Shown here: positions 21,656 through 34,800 of the stretch, piece by piece
How the letters are laid out: each line of letters starts with the position of its first letter
Position numbering within the stretch: position 1 is the first letter of the stretch
Assembly (NCBI GenBank): GCA_023052935.1
Contig: CM041292.1
Location: 112,745,436 to 112,809,435, forward strand
Source: Piezodorus guildinii
Taxonomy: Eukaryota > Arthropoda > Insecta > Hemiptera > Pentatomidae
Length of the DNA: 64,000 nt
Direction: 5' to 3'
Program-made: the position numbers and the translations under genes
Notes under the pieces: generated by a model
Databases searched by the model: none
The model's input: the letters and a program-made list of their open reading frames with translations, nothing else
Told to the model about the DNA's origin: nothing

Positions 21656-24600
21656 GTAAAATTGCATGTTAAGGTTGTATATTTTAATCACATACAATTC
21701 TGATGCATAAAATTTCATTTAAAAATTAAGAAAAACATAAAATATTTCAGGGGTAAGTTATCTCAGTTTAAGGTCAATAACCTTCCTTTGGCACAGTTCT
21801 TGAGATTTCCATTAACATTTTTTGAACAAGTAGATAAAGAGCTAGAAATTTATTTATTTAAAAAGTAAAGATATCAACACTCCAGACTGAAATTAATTGT
21901 CATCCTAAATCAAGAATTACAACTGCGTTACTTCATAATTGGGGTGAGATTTTCATATCCCCAAGTTGGTCAAACTTAAATTTATCCATGTGTCAATCTA
22001 TAATAATCCTTTAAAAATAAGTCATTAAATAAGAAAATCATTTCATGGACATCAACATTTTAATCTATTAATTAATAAGGCTGAATTCGAGATTGTAAAA
22101 AGACCATTTTTACTATCACTGTCTACAAATCCTTTACAAGCCTCAATTAAGGAAATGGTTGTTTTAAATTTAAAAAATCTTTCGATTAGAAATTCTAGAG
22201 TATCAAATTTCGTATTTAAGGGTAAATGTAAGATAAGTCATCTTTCTCTTGAACCATAATCATAACAAATGCTGGAAATGAAAAACAGAAAAGAAAGCCT
22301 TAGTGAACTATTTTACTATTTACTTCAATGAAAATTATAAGGAATTAGTAAAGAAGTCTAGTATAAATGCTTTTGGTTTATTATTTTCATAATAAAATTT
22401 TGTAATCAACCAATAAAAATTATTTCCTCCCATACTTTACCTCTAATTTGAGGTCTTACGTTTCAAGATAGGTAGAACCCGAATAACAAATGAAAAGAAC
22501 AAACACAAATCTAGAAACAAAAACAACCTGTCCATCTGCTGAATGGATTTATGAATAGCAAAAATGTCTCTTAATAGAGCTACTTGATAGAGAATCAAAT
22601 TTCCTACAAAATCAAAAAAGAATCATTGATATCGGTTATGAAATAACAGAGATATCGCATTTTTTTCAATTAGCAGTGGTGATGGACATTTTCCTTTGAT
22701 TAATTTATCGCTATTCATATTAGTTAATTGCCTGTAAACATCTATTTTAACTGTCATACCCTAGTATAGTGATTTGGAAATAATAAACCTGTGTAATAAT
22801 TTGCATTGTTGTTTTTTTTCTGCAGCAGTATATAAAATCATAAACTTCACATAATGCTGTACCAAAAGGGGCCAAGTCTCTAAATCATATTAACACAAAC
22901 ATAGGACACAATTTCTTGTTAATAAATAAAACAAAAACTTCCTCAATTTAAAAAAAAAACAACAAAAGCTGTATCTTTGAGTAATATATGTTAATGATAA
23001 TGGAGTTGTTATTGACCATTGTAACTATATAATGGAGAACTTGATTGGGGGTACAGTCAACAAAAATACACTCCAATAAGAAATAAAAAAAGGTCTTTTT
23101 TATTGGTGTGTATTGTCGTTGACCGCACCCCAAACAACTTCTCCATAATGTAAGTTTAATTTAGTTCATGTACGTCCATTAAAGATCTTATACTATTCTT
23201 GGAAGTAGGAAACTATATATTTCAACTATAGTTGAATCAATATATAACTGAGAATTATACAGTATCACAATCACTCCAATAATTATTAAACAGTTAACCA
23301 TACACCTAATCCCCAACCTGGAGGACCGGTATTTTTTGCTATAGTGTAATTCCTAGTTCATACAAATGTCATCCAAATCCATAAGGCAGTGGGTGAATTA
23401 AGAAATTCAGGATCTAATGACCAGGTCAAAAAGGAACATTAGAGATTAGACCAGGAAAAAGTTTAAAGATCCATGGGTAGTTCTCCCTTCACTTGTCTTT
23501 TACGAGAGTTAAATACAGAGGATCTACTCAACCATTGAGGTACAGGGGGAATGCAAGGAACCCCATAATCATAATATGCATCAAATTTTATTTTTAAAAA
23601 CTTAGATGCTGAAAATGAGGCATCTCAAAAAGTCCATAAAAAAAAAAAAAAAAAAATTAAAAGTATTCATTTGTTTTTAGATCTCAAAGAAAATTAATGT
23701 TAGAGTATATATTATAGATTAAAACAGTATAAAAGGATATTCCTCGTAATGATTTGATCGGACATCGTTTGAAACTTCTCTTGAGTCTGTTGAAGCAGGG
23801 TTTGAATCTAAACAAAAAACATTATTATGGAAAATCTCAAAAAACAAAAATTATAATTTTTATGTTTTTTTTTAATAAAAAAGATGATCAATTTTACAGA
23901 TTATAATTACAATAAAAATTGAACATTATTATTATATTTCAGATTATCAACTTCAAACCTAAATCATATCAAAAATCATGATTAATTATTGCAAAGGATT
24001 GTGGACTAAAATTTCTATATAATCTGCATCCGTTTGTATCAAAGAACCTTTCAATAACTAACCACTTAACCATTTGCATTTTAATCACTGCCTGCAATAA
24101 CATAAAAAAAGTTATTTAAAAACAAAAAACTGACATGGTTATATTACATTCAAATTATCACGTAATATATTTTTAAAAAACAACAAAAAAACTTGTAAAT
24201 ATGTGAGATCTCTAAAACTTCTGAGCAATAAGAATTAAAATATAAGATTTAATTCACCTAAACAGATTACGTACTAGAATGCTGGAAATAAGAGCAGTCC
24301 AGTACATAATGATGCAGGGGTAAGGTTAGAATATGATATTCTGAAGTATTACTCAAAAGAGTGTTGCTATAATTATTATTGATAAATCGCAAATAGAATA
24401 ATGAAATCAAACTTAAAATATGTATACCATAACTACTACATAAATCACTAACTTAAGGTAACATATTTCATTGTATATGTGAAACAATGATATTTATTTT
24501 TTTATTAAATATTCAAAAATATTTTACGGAGAAGTAAGCCGTATAACATACCTACACAACTTTATTTTTAATAAAAATAAATTACTTCAGATTACATTTA

Positions 24601-25168
24601 GTTACTTATAAAATTTCAATTGGTTTCCAAAGAAACACCACTTTTGCTAAGAGAATTCAGATAAGATTAGAAAAAATACATAACTATAAATTAATAATCA
24701 TGATTAACTTAAGATTATGCATTTATAGTCACAACAAATTAACTTAGGTGACTTTATGGGTTATATATTACTTTTTCTTAAATTTTGTGGTTTCTAACAT
24801 TATCTAGAAATATGGATATATGGTACCTATAGTGTGGATGTCAAGATTACAAAAATTTCATAACAGAAATGCGACTTAACCCATCCACAGGTGACACCTA
24901 ATATCTGTAATAAGGGTAAAACACTATTTCTAAAACAAAACAGAAAAAAAGTTTTCTAAACCACTTGAGCATCCTCCAAACCCTCTCCCCCTAAATCCTT
25001 ATTGGGAATCTGTGAAGTTTCAAATTCATAATCATGATCTTTTTGAGATACATGTTTTAATGCATAGATTAGTGAGTGTTTGTGATGTAATAGTGCAGAA
25101 GTTCTACTAATCTATCAAGTAAATAGTAATGATTATTAAAAATATAGTTTTGGAATCATATAAAAAAA

Positions 25169-25215
<47 letters not shown>

Positions 25216-28212
25216 GGAAATTCGATTCGTTTGATTATAGAGTAGCTCAGTGAAATAGAGCTAAAATTCTAAAAGTTGAAAATTGTTGATGGTATACAAC
25301 ACAAGTAATCTGAGTTTGCACCATCACAAGTGGTGAGGAGCTTGTGAGTTTTAGCAGCAAAAAAAAAACTTAATTGTTCGCACTTTTTTCAGTTTTCCTT
25401 CTACAATTCGAAAACAGTGCATCCTAGTTCAGCAGTTGTAACACCACATGTTTATTTTACAGGCAAGAGAAACTAGTTTTATCATAACATGCTAAAGAAT
25501 CTCTTATGCTTCAGTACTTTCTAATGAACATGCTACTAAAGAAGATGTCTTCACTGCTGGTAAACAGTTTCTGATGTCAGTAAAACGTTCAAAGAAAAAA
25601 AAATACTGAACAAGCTCTGCTTCGGGCTATTCCAAATAACCTTAATCTCAAAGCACGGATTAGATTTGACACATAATTCCCCAACTGATGCAGATCTTGA
25701 GCACCATTCCTTCAGAACTTTTCACCAGACCACTTCTTATGGTCTGTGCAGAACTCCATGAATGTAAAGAAATTCCATAAGGAAAAAAACATCAAAGAAC
25801 ACTTGGATTAGCTTTTTGACAATAAACTCCAGACATTCTATGAACATAGCATTGTACAGTTAGTAGAAAGATAGGAAAAAGTCATATTAAATAATGGTCA
25901 ATATATTGTAGATTAAAATAAAAGAAAGGACTTATTTGCAAATCCAATATATCCAATATACAAGTGCTAACAGCAAGTATAAAAACTTTTTTAAAAAATG
26001 TATATCTATTCATAGCAACCAAAGTTGTAATTTAGAGAGGCTTTTCAACTTGAAAGTTGATGCTCTACAACTTTCACTCTATTACTTTTTTCGATTTGGA
26101 TAGTTGCTTCAAAGTTCCAGATGTCTGATAGTGACCAAATTGGGTTTTTTAACAAAGCAAAAGAATTTGGCAATTCCCCACAATCGATTACAGTGATAAT
26201 ACTGAACCAAATTCAATGAATAAGACAGCGTTTGGAATAAAGCACTCCTTTATCCCGGAAAGAAAGATTTGTCTGTAGAAGGTGCTTTCAATTTATAGGA
26301 GAAAAACTGAAAAAAATTAGAAACAATTCATGATTTTTCAGCTGTCTAAAGATGATTAATCTCACCACCTGCAAAATCAGATTAATTGTTTTTCAGACCA
26401 TCAAAAGGTATCAAAAAGATGTCTAGCTTTGTCCGCATTCATTTCCCCAAATTTCCTAATTTTACTAGCCCATTACAGGTTTGAATTATATTTGTCAAAA
26501 AATATAAAGTAATACCAACTTTGTATTGGTACAGCTGCATTAATGGTAGAATTAAAGCTATTTTAAATTAAAAGACACTATATAATTTGCGATGAAACAA
26601 ATCATGATGAGCTTTTAATAAAACAACACTTAAAGTAACAGAAACAAAAATAGCTGTTATTTGTGGTTTAGCCATATTATGTTTTAAATATTATTATGTA
26701 ATATTTTTAAATATTATTATATTACATATTATGTAATATATATATATTGTATGTATATATATTACAATGAACGGAAATTAGCTATGGATTTATGGTTGTT
26801 ATTTTATTCAGTCTCAGTTACCAATACTTACTAGAAGCAAGTAGCCACAGGTATAATTACTCAAGATTTATGTTTTAGCTTTTTAATAAAAAAATTTTTA
26901 ACAAAACATAAATTAATTGTTTACAAATTTGTGGGTAAAGCATTCCATCTGAAATATCTGTGGTTCTTAGGTAATAGAAATTAATCATTTTATTTTCTGG
27001 AAAACAAAACATTTTTTAACAGCTTAAAATGATTTTAAAAACCCATAACAACTGAACTTATTCCCATAGTAATCAATCAACAAAATATAAATAGGAAGTC
27101 CAATATGTTTTGACATATTGTACTTGGACATATTAAGTATACTTGCTAATGCTTATCGCTTTAAAATAATTTACTTTAATAAGGTTAGACATTTTATTAC
27201 CATGTTCCAGAAAATGTAGTTATTGAGATATTTGATAAAGTAATTTATATAGAAAGTTTATTAGCCTTTTTTTCAAACACTTAAATCATAATTTTTTTAA
27301 ACACAGCAAATCTTTACAGAAAGAGCAACCATTATTAAAAGTTCAGCTTCAAAGGCATTTTCATTTAATTAAATGCTAATAGTGAACGAACATTTATATT
27401 ATAAGAAATACATTTTTACTTTTATATAATATAACTTTATTAACTAATAATAAAAGAGGGTTAATTATTTCATATTCAAAAAATTAAAGGGACATTAGAA
27501 GAAAATTGTTTATATTTCAGCTCTGCAAGACTATTTTACTACGTATCTATATTACAAATAGTAAAAACATAACTATATTTATTTCTGGAAATTTATCATC
27601 ATAAGAAAGAAAGTTCAGATGAGCACAAGCTGCAAAAGTCATTCAATATATCATGATACAAATAGTTTAATAAACATTAAGAGATGAGAAATTGCAAATA
27701 ATGTAGACAATTGTCAAACAACATGACTCATAGATCTTTATACTTGAATTTTCATTGAAAACTCTTTTACCTCTATTGGATTAGAAACTTATCACAGCAC
27801 AATTATTTCCCCTACTGTTACACTTAGAGTTGAGGAAAAGTAATCAATTAATATTAGCAGCAACAAAATAAGATTTTGTTAACAACAAAAAACAAGTGAA
27901 ATAATAAATTCACCTAGATCAATAAATTAATTCTAAATGTATCAATAAACCAATGTAAGTTTATGGTAAATAAAACATATAATGAAATAAAATTACCAAG
28001 AAAAATTCAAAGAATGAAACACTGATTGAAATGGAAATCACCAATTATTGTCACTTGGATCAGACCATCTTAATTAAAAGGGAAATTTAAAACAAATATA
28101 TATTTATACTTACATACTGAGTTAATTCTTGTAAATTTTTAGGATCACTATTGTTACCTACTGAAAAATTTTGTTGCTCATCATTTTTAATATCAGGTTT
28201 AACGTCCGCCAT
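21567..28212 (-). CDS. HSBP1: Heat shock factor-binding protein 1, three exons with an AT-AC intron
   Basis: The spliced product is 84 aa (human HSBP1 has 76). Exons are 28212-28114, 23807-23741 and 21655-21567. The conserved core is nearly unchanged: [20 protein letters not shown], then [19 protein letters not shown] and TQAG. It is one long amphipathic helix with hydrophobic heptads (residues about 28-75) that forms a trimeric coiled coil. HSBP1 binds the trimerisation region of HSF1 and dampens the heat-shock response; it is also linked to WASH-complex assembly. Intron 1 (4306 bp) is GT-AG, phase 0. Intron 2 (2085 bp) has no usable GT donor but a perfect U12-type AT-AC structure, phase 1. 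The variable N-terminus ([10 protein letters not shown]) is the first Met. The gene is head to head with the phospholipase gene. Confidence 0.93.
21660..23030. other. HSBP1 intron 2 interior
   Basis: AT-rich, no transposon protein recognised. No splice-competent extra exon is obvious. Confidence 0.4.
23032..23146. repeat. Foldback inverted repeat in HSBP1 intron 2
   Basis: The left arm ATGGAGAACTTGATTGGGGG...CAGTCAACAAAAATACACTC and the right arm, read in reverse complement (ATGGAGAAGTTGTTTGGGGT...GGTCAACGACAATACACACC), match over about 50 bp. They enclose roughly 20 bp. Transcribed, this would form a long hairpin. A single arm is also found at 2259-2300. Confidence 0.65.
23741..23807 (-). 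CDS. HSBP1: HSBP1 exon 2
   Basis: The acceptor is TTGTTTAG|ATTCAAACC. It encodes [20 protein letters not shown] and TR plus one base. The exon ends ...ACGAGGA, followed at once by ATATCCTTTT; no GT is available at this position. Confidence 0.92.
23808..25600. other. HSBP1 intron 1, upper part
   Basis: AT-rich DNA with a long poly-A run at about 25170-25213 (plus strand), possibly the tail of an inserted retroelement that I cannot otherwise identify. There is no supported gene. Confidence 0.4.
25168..25213. repeat. Poly-A run
   Basis: About 43 consecutive A on the plus strand, with no recognisable retroelement directly upstream. It may be a microsatellite or the tail of an unknown SINE or processed insert. 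Confidence 0.8.
25620..25930 (+). pseudogene. Mariner transposase C-terminal remnant
   Basis: On the plus strand a degraded APF...[11 protein letters not shown] segment leads into [35 protein letters not shown] and LNNGQYIVD. This is the standard C-terminus of mariner transposases (the LNGKKF...HL.QFF......FY..GI..LP.RW..VI...G.Y pattern). It has stops, and nothing N-terminal of the third catalytic region is clear. Confidence 0.6.
25931..28113. other. HSBP1 intron 1, lower part
   Basis: Very AT-rich, with (AT)-like tracts at about 26690-26765. No protein or repeat is recognised. Confidence 0.4.
28114..28212 (-). CDS. HSBP1: HSBP1 exon 1
   Basis: It encodes residues 1-33, from [10 protein letters not shown] to [11 protein letters not shown]. 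The donor is CAGTAT|GTAAGT, phase 0. The ATG is preceded by AAAGTT. Confidence 0.88.
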
Positions 28213-28781
28213 AACTTTAAGTCAGTTATTCTGTGCTTCTATGATTTTTGTAAAGACAGATGACCTGTAATGAGTTTTTTACTGAAAAGTAATGCAGCCC
28301 TAATTCACACAAAGAAACTATGAGTAAATTAAATCTAAACTGTTTACTGTGTAGTAAAGAACAAGACCGAAAGTCAATAGGACTGAAAGATCGTGCCAGG
28401 TTGTGATTAACACTGCCTGGTAGTTGTTAAGGAACTATTGATAAGAGCTTGAGCTGATTTTGAATCACTTTTTAAATTTGTATACGCTAGATGGTATACA
28501 TCTTATTCGACAATCTCTTCAGCAATTTAACCAATTATGAAGTTATAGAGAACAACATTCCCACTTAAGATTATTGCGTCAGATATTAGACATCAATCAA
28601 ACCGGATATTGATTTATCGTGATAAAAATATTTTTGTTTACCTCTTGATAAGATATCAAATGATAACAGCCCCTATTAAGAGGAATCAAAGACGTTTTCT
28701 TTGTCTACTAATTATGAAGTATTAGTGTTTACAATTCTAGTAACCTATTAGGATACATATTTGCAATATTTTCGAAGTAAC
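28213..28781. promoter_or_regulatory. Shared head-to-head region between HSBP1 and the phospholipase gene
   Basis: The two start codons are divergent and 569 bp apart, so both promoters and 5'UTRs must lie here unless upstream noncoding exons exist. I see no clear TATA box and no convincing array of heat-shock elements. The layout suggests a bidirectional promoter by inference only. Confidence 0.5.
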
Positions 28782-28881
28782 ATGAAGACCTCATCGAGAT
28801 TCGTAATAGTTTTAATTGGATTATTTATTGTTTTCTCTCGAGCATCGAAAGATGTTAAAAAATTGCCACCAGTTATTTTTG
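28782..28881 (+). CDS. PLA2G15: Phospholipase exon 1 (signal peptide)
   Basis: It encodes MKTSSRFVIVLIGLFIVFSR, ASKDVKKLPPVIF and one extra base. A basic N-terminus and hydrophobic core identify a signal peptide. The donor is TTTG|GTATGC, phase 1. Confidence 0.85.
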
Positions 28882-31800
28882 GTATGCCAGTATTTTCTTA
28901 CTATTGTGATTACTTGAAAATATTAAATGGTTGACGTTTTTAATTGTAAGCTCACAGTGCCAGGTGATGGAGGAAGTCAACTTGAAGCTAAACTGAACAA
29001 ATCTACCACTGTACACTATGTGTGTGACAAAACAACAAAGGACTATTTTACCCTGTGGTTGGATGTCAATCACCTACTTCCAATTGCTATTGATTGTTGG
29101 GTCTGCATTTACTTACTTGTGAATCTACTTACAAAATGAAAATTTTCATTAAGGCTTTTCATGGCATCAAAAAAAACTATTTACAACAGAATACTCTAAG
29201 CTAAACTAAGAACTATTATAATAATCCATAATAAATTAATTATGAATTTGCAGGTGGATAATATCAAATTGAATTTTGATGAAGCAACTAATAAAACTTT
29301 TAACCAACCTGGTGTTGAAACAAGAATTCCTAATTTTGGGGATCCCTCAAAAGTTGAATATTTAGACCCAAGTAGGCTTGCTATAACTGGAGATTACTTT
29401 AGTCATATTGGTGATACTCTTGTTTCTCTAGGATACATTAGAGGAGAAAATCTTCATGGTGCACCTTTTGATTTTAGGAAAGGTCCAAGTAAGAAAAAAA
29501 ACATTTAATATTATTTTGTAGGTTATTTACTAAAATTCATAATAGATTATGATGTTTTTATAAATTGTTTTATTTTGAATAGAATGATTTATTAATCTCA
29601 TTGTATTTATTATTGCTTATTATTTTTAATTAATTAATGCAATTTTAGTCATAGTTTTTTTATTAATGAAACCTTGTTTTGTATTTATTCTTAATAAATA
29701 TTAATACTCAATAATCTCTCATGAGAACTGGATCTGAATTAAAATCTATGTAAATTCATAAACCTGGATAATTTAAGTAAAAACAATTCATTTTAAGCAT
29801 TCAATATAAAGTAGTTAAAAAACTAAGTAACATTTCATTTTCAATGAACTTTATTTTATGTGTACATGGCTCTCAAGGTGTTATTAACAAATCCTATCAA
29901 TCAAAAATATTCAGTAATCATTTTTTCATTTCTAATTTTTTATTGTTTGATATTTGATCGATAGGCCTTATTAATAACACATTAAGAGTCATGTCTCGTG
30001 AAATAATAGTTAATTTAAGATTAAAAAAAAATTAATTGAGATATATACTACACATAAATTTGTTTTTTAGGTGAGCTTGGTATTTTTTTTGAAAATCTTA
30101 CAAATTTAATTGAAACTACTTACACCAAAAATGGGAACTCACCAGTTGTACTAATTGCTCATAGTATGGGAGGACCCTTATCTTTGATACTATTGAATAA
30201 TAAACCTCAGTCATGGAAAGATAAATATATACGAGCTCTTGTAACATTATCTGGTGCTTACGGTGGAAGTGTCAAAGCATTGAAAGTTTTTGCCACAGGT
30301 AAATTAACACTTTGTTTAGTTAATATTAAGATCTCTTTCCAACTTTGAGCTAGTCATAGCAAAATGTTTTCTTATATTCTTTCTTAATTGTATACTAGCA
30401 GCATTCTGATTTGCCAGATATTAAAAAAAAAAATTGTCCAATGAAGTGAATATGACACGGATTAAGAAGTTAATTGGGGGAGTGAAATAAAATGAAAAAA
30501 CTTCTTTATTATCCTGGGACTAAAGTCCCTTAAGAATAAAATAAAATACATAATTGGTGACCGGAACAGTGTGGTCATGGCTTAGAATGACAAATCACTA
30601 AACTAGAGAAATAATATAGGTTGTAATATATATACATCTTCACAAGTCGGACTTTTAAAAAAAATAAAAGTAAAACAACTAAAAAAACAAAACAAAAAAA
30701 AAACAGAAATAGCTAATTCATCAGAGATAATTTAAGTAATATAAACACACACAAAAAAATACAATAATAATAATTGGAATTTATAGCATCTGCAGTTGGA
30801 ATTATTGTTTGTTTGACTGGGTAAGGAGAAGGTGGTTGAAAAGGAGCGATTTGAAGGAGGAAGTCGTTCTTACATGACGGATCTCAGGAGGGATAGAATT
30901 CCAAAGAGAAGCTGCTTTGGCTAAAAAGGACTTGTCAAAGGCAGCAGCACGGGGAGGAGGAGGGTAGAGGTCAGAAAGCCGGGATCTGGTAGAACGGGAC
31001 TGAATTGATGATTTAAATTGAAGGGATTGGAAGATATAGCTGGGACGGTGAGTTCTGATAACCTGGTAGAGGAAGGAAGCTAGGAAATACTGGCATCTGT
31101 AACGAGGATAAAGCCACCTTAACTCGGCGTAATACTGGGTTATATGCGTGTCTCTGGTGATCCCGAATACAAACTGTATTGCACAGTTCATAATACGCTT
31201 GAGTTTTGCTTCGAGCTCACCTGAAAGTCCGCTGTACACCGCGCAACCATAGTCAAAGTGGGGAAAAACAAGGGAAGAAACAAGGAGTTTACGAATATTG
31301 AATGGTAGGAGGTGATGGAGGCGACGGAATTGCTTTAGGGTTGCTATGGTTCGGTGGGATATTTGGGAGATGTGTGGTTTCCAAGAGAGAGTTTGGTCAA
31401 GAGTAATACCTAAGTTCTTGACGGATGAATGAAAAGAGATAGAAGTATCGTTTAGGAAAAGGTTGGGGTGCTGGGAATGGTTTTAAGGAGAGCAGGTGAT
31501 GCTATCAGGATGGCTTTTGTTTTTTAGCGCTTAGCAGGAGTTTGTTGCTGTTTGACCAAGCACTTATATTGTTTATGTCCTTCTGAAGTTTAGAGATAGT
31601 ATTAGGAAATTCATTTGGGGTAAAGGAAATATAAATCTGAATATCAACGGCATAGAGGTGGTATTGGGAGTGCTTGATGGAGAGTGGAAGATCATTTATG
31701 AATATGGAGAAAAGGGTAGGAGATAACGAGGAACCTTGGGGTACACCTTTTGTCAGAGGCAGTGAGTCGGAGTGGGGTTTATTTGGAACCACAACATACT

Positions 31801-34800
31801 GGGAACGGCCGGTAAGGAATGATTGAAACCATTGAAGAGCGCCTGTGGATACTGGAAGTCTATGGAGTTTGGTTAAGAGGATATTATGGTGGACAGAATC
31901 GAAGGCTTTGGAAAAATCAAGCAATACAAGGATTGTTATTTTGTGCTGATCTATGGCCTTGTGGAGATCTTGGGAAATTTGGGAGAGAGCAGAGTGAGTA
32001 GAATAGCCTGGCCGGAAACCAGACTGGAAGGGGTTCAAAAGGTTGTTTTTCTCGAGGCGAAGTCATTAGGAGATACCGGATTTGAGTTTTTCTTCAGTGG
32101 ACGGACTAGCGGTTTTCCAGGAAGTAAGGAAGGTTGCACTGTCTAGAGAAAAGTTATAGATCTGGTATAATATTGGAAGGATAGAAGGAAGCGAGGCTTT
32201 GATTAGTTTAACTGGAATATTATCGGGTCCGTAATCATTGGTTCGGGATTTACGAATAGAATTAAAGAGGTCCTCGGGAGTGATATGGGAAAAAAAGAAT
32301 GAATCCGGATTGAAATGGTGCATGGGTGTAGGCATCAGCATCTGATATGATAAATGAGAGGAGCAGGAAGCAAAGTGGGCATTAAGATCATCAGCGGAAA
32401 TAGGAATAGCTTGGTTATGGGTGTGTTTTCCTAAGGATAGTTTATGCAGGATTGTCCATTTGGTTTTGGAGTCGGAAGCATAAGATAAGGATTGCTGAAA
32501 ATATTGGGATTTAGCTTGGCGTATCATGGATTGAGTACTGTTTCTGAGAAGTTTGAAGGTGGAGTAATCTCTAGGAAGACGGGAGCGCCTGAATCGTCGC
32601 CTTGCAGCATCCCTGTGCCTCATGCATTCCCTAATTTCAGGCATTAACCAAGGAGCTGGAGGGTGTCGGATCATCTTTGTGATAAGAGGAGCATGGTTGT
32701 CTAGGATATTATGGAGATGACAGGTAAGGGTTTCGACCATAGAATCTACGGACCTGAGCGAGTATATGGAGTCCCATGGGATAGCTTCAAGATCTGGAGC
32801 CAAGATTTCAGAGGAAAGGGAGTTAAGGTTACGAAAAGAAATGGTTCTTGGGGAAAATAGCATGATCGGAAGATTATAGGATACCTGGATAAGGTCGTGA
32901 CAGACAAGAACGGAACAGGATGTTGAGACGAGACGAGGAGTTTATCAGCAGAATCCAGAACATACAGATCGAGCCAGGATTCTGAGGACTGGGTGTGGTG
33001 TGTGGGATTATATGGTACAATATAAAGATCGAGAGAATGGTGATGGTCTGAGGAAGGCAACAATAGGTTGGTGTTAAAATCCCCAGTGAGGATGATATTG
33101 TTATAGGATGGGATTAGATTGTAAAGGGTGGATTTGAATACTGTTTCAAAGGGTACTCTGGGAGGGTGGTATATGACTCCAAATAGTAGGGAATGGGAAG
33201 CTGTGGATATTTCGGCAAAAAGGTATTCGAGGTGAGGGCAATCGGAATGGGGTGATTGATGAAGTTGTTTGAATTTGAGGCTGTCATGAACAAAGAGACC
33301 CACGCCGCCACCCGTTTGGTCATCTCTATCATGACGGAGCAATGTATAATTTGGAAGGGAAACTTGCGATGTCGGAATTGTAGGTTTCAGAAGCAGCTAT
33401 TAAGTGATAAAAGTTATGGAGGAAGAAGTCATGGAATTCATCAATATGGGCTAGGAGTGACTATGCGTTGACGTGACAGGTGAAAAGGACATTAGTCATA
33501 GGAAAGGGAAGTTGGAAGTAGTGAACAGAGATGGTGGGCCATGAGAAAAAGGGAGTGAGGATGAGAGGGTGAATAAACTTGCAGTGCATTGACATTAATT
33601 GTGAAATCAGAACTGGAAACATAAACATTCTCAACAAATACAAATAAAATAAACATAATATAGAAATTAAAAAAAGTGTTTACATTATCAACAGTTGTTA
33701 GTAGCAAAATATACATAGCGAATATAAATAAAATAATTATTACTCTGGTTGAGCTAGGTATCAAAAAATTCCCTTATATTTTCGAATAAAGAAAAAATAT
33801 ATTCGTGCAGTCATCGAAACAAGTATGACATGCTTATTTCATGTATGAAAGGTACAAAAAATGGATTGGGCTCTTTTACCTTATTAACAATAAAAACTTG
33901 CCAAAAGTATCAATAAATTACTATTATTAACAGTTTTATGAAACTGGATAGATTTATAAAACAATAAATCTAAATTGAATAACTTTTTTTTTTTTTTTTA
34001 TTAATACCATATCTAATCCAATTCCATTTAAGGCAAATAGAATGGGATATGCTATAGATTACCTATCTATTATAACCAGAGTGAGAAAGAGAGACCAAAC
34101 TCCTGATAAACTAAACAAGTATTTCACTGATCCTCTTCCCTTCCTGCACCCCTCATTAGCTACCCTTAATGCACCTTTGACTCCAAAAATTTTAATTTCA
34201 TAAACATACCACTTATGATCTACTATCCTCCATTCGTATGGATACTAGATAGACCCAAATCTACTCTCAAGGAACTCTGAGCATTTGCAAACATATTTGT
34301 TCACTAGTTCTTCATCTTCTCATCGTCCCCCTTAGAACTTGGAAGAGGCACCCTGTGGTCGATTTCTTCAGTCCTCAATTCTAAACTGGACTTTGTATAT
34401 GTGAATATAGTCTACTTTAACCTTTATTGTTGATCTAATTTATTTATTTATACCTTTATTGGAACATTAAATTTCTTAATTATCTTTTCTTAAATCTGTT
34501 AAGTTAGGTTAATTTTGTTTCTTATTTTTATTACTTCTGCTAGGGTATTTAATTAGGTTAATTTTGTTCCTTTTCTTAAATCTGTTTTTATGTCTCATTA
34601 GATTGATTTTGTTTCTTATGTTTTCTATATGTATTTTTAGTTTAATAAATGTATTGTGATTTGTCGTTTACTTTAATTAATTTATTTTTTCAATCCACAT
34701 ACAGTCCACTAATTCACTTTAAACGATCCACTCTGAATTTGAATTATCACTTGGAAATACTGATGTTCCACAGATAGCTCAGCGTATACAGGCTGTATGC

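Larger units (their letters stand above)
21656..23740 (-). other. HSBP1: U12-type AT-AC intron of HSBP1
   Basis: The 5' splice site ATATCCTTTT matches the minor-spliceosome consensus exactly. The 3' end is TTTTAC. Just upstream, AACCTTAAC (about 21669-21677) fits the U12 branch-site pattern TTCCTTRAY, with short spacing typical of U12 introns. Cutting at AT/AC restores the conserved IDDM sequence exactly; cutting after the nearby TAG does not. Terminal dinucleotides are AT-AC. Confidence 0.9.

Noticed and set aside
25450..25680. Possible second transposase piece ([19 protein letters not shown])
   Set aside because: It looks protein-like but I could not tie it to a family, so only the mariner C-terminus next to it is reported.
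28213..28781. Heat-shock elements in the HSBP1 promoter
   Set aside because: Isolated GAA/TTC pieces occur, but none with the required 2-bp spacing in three or more units.
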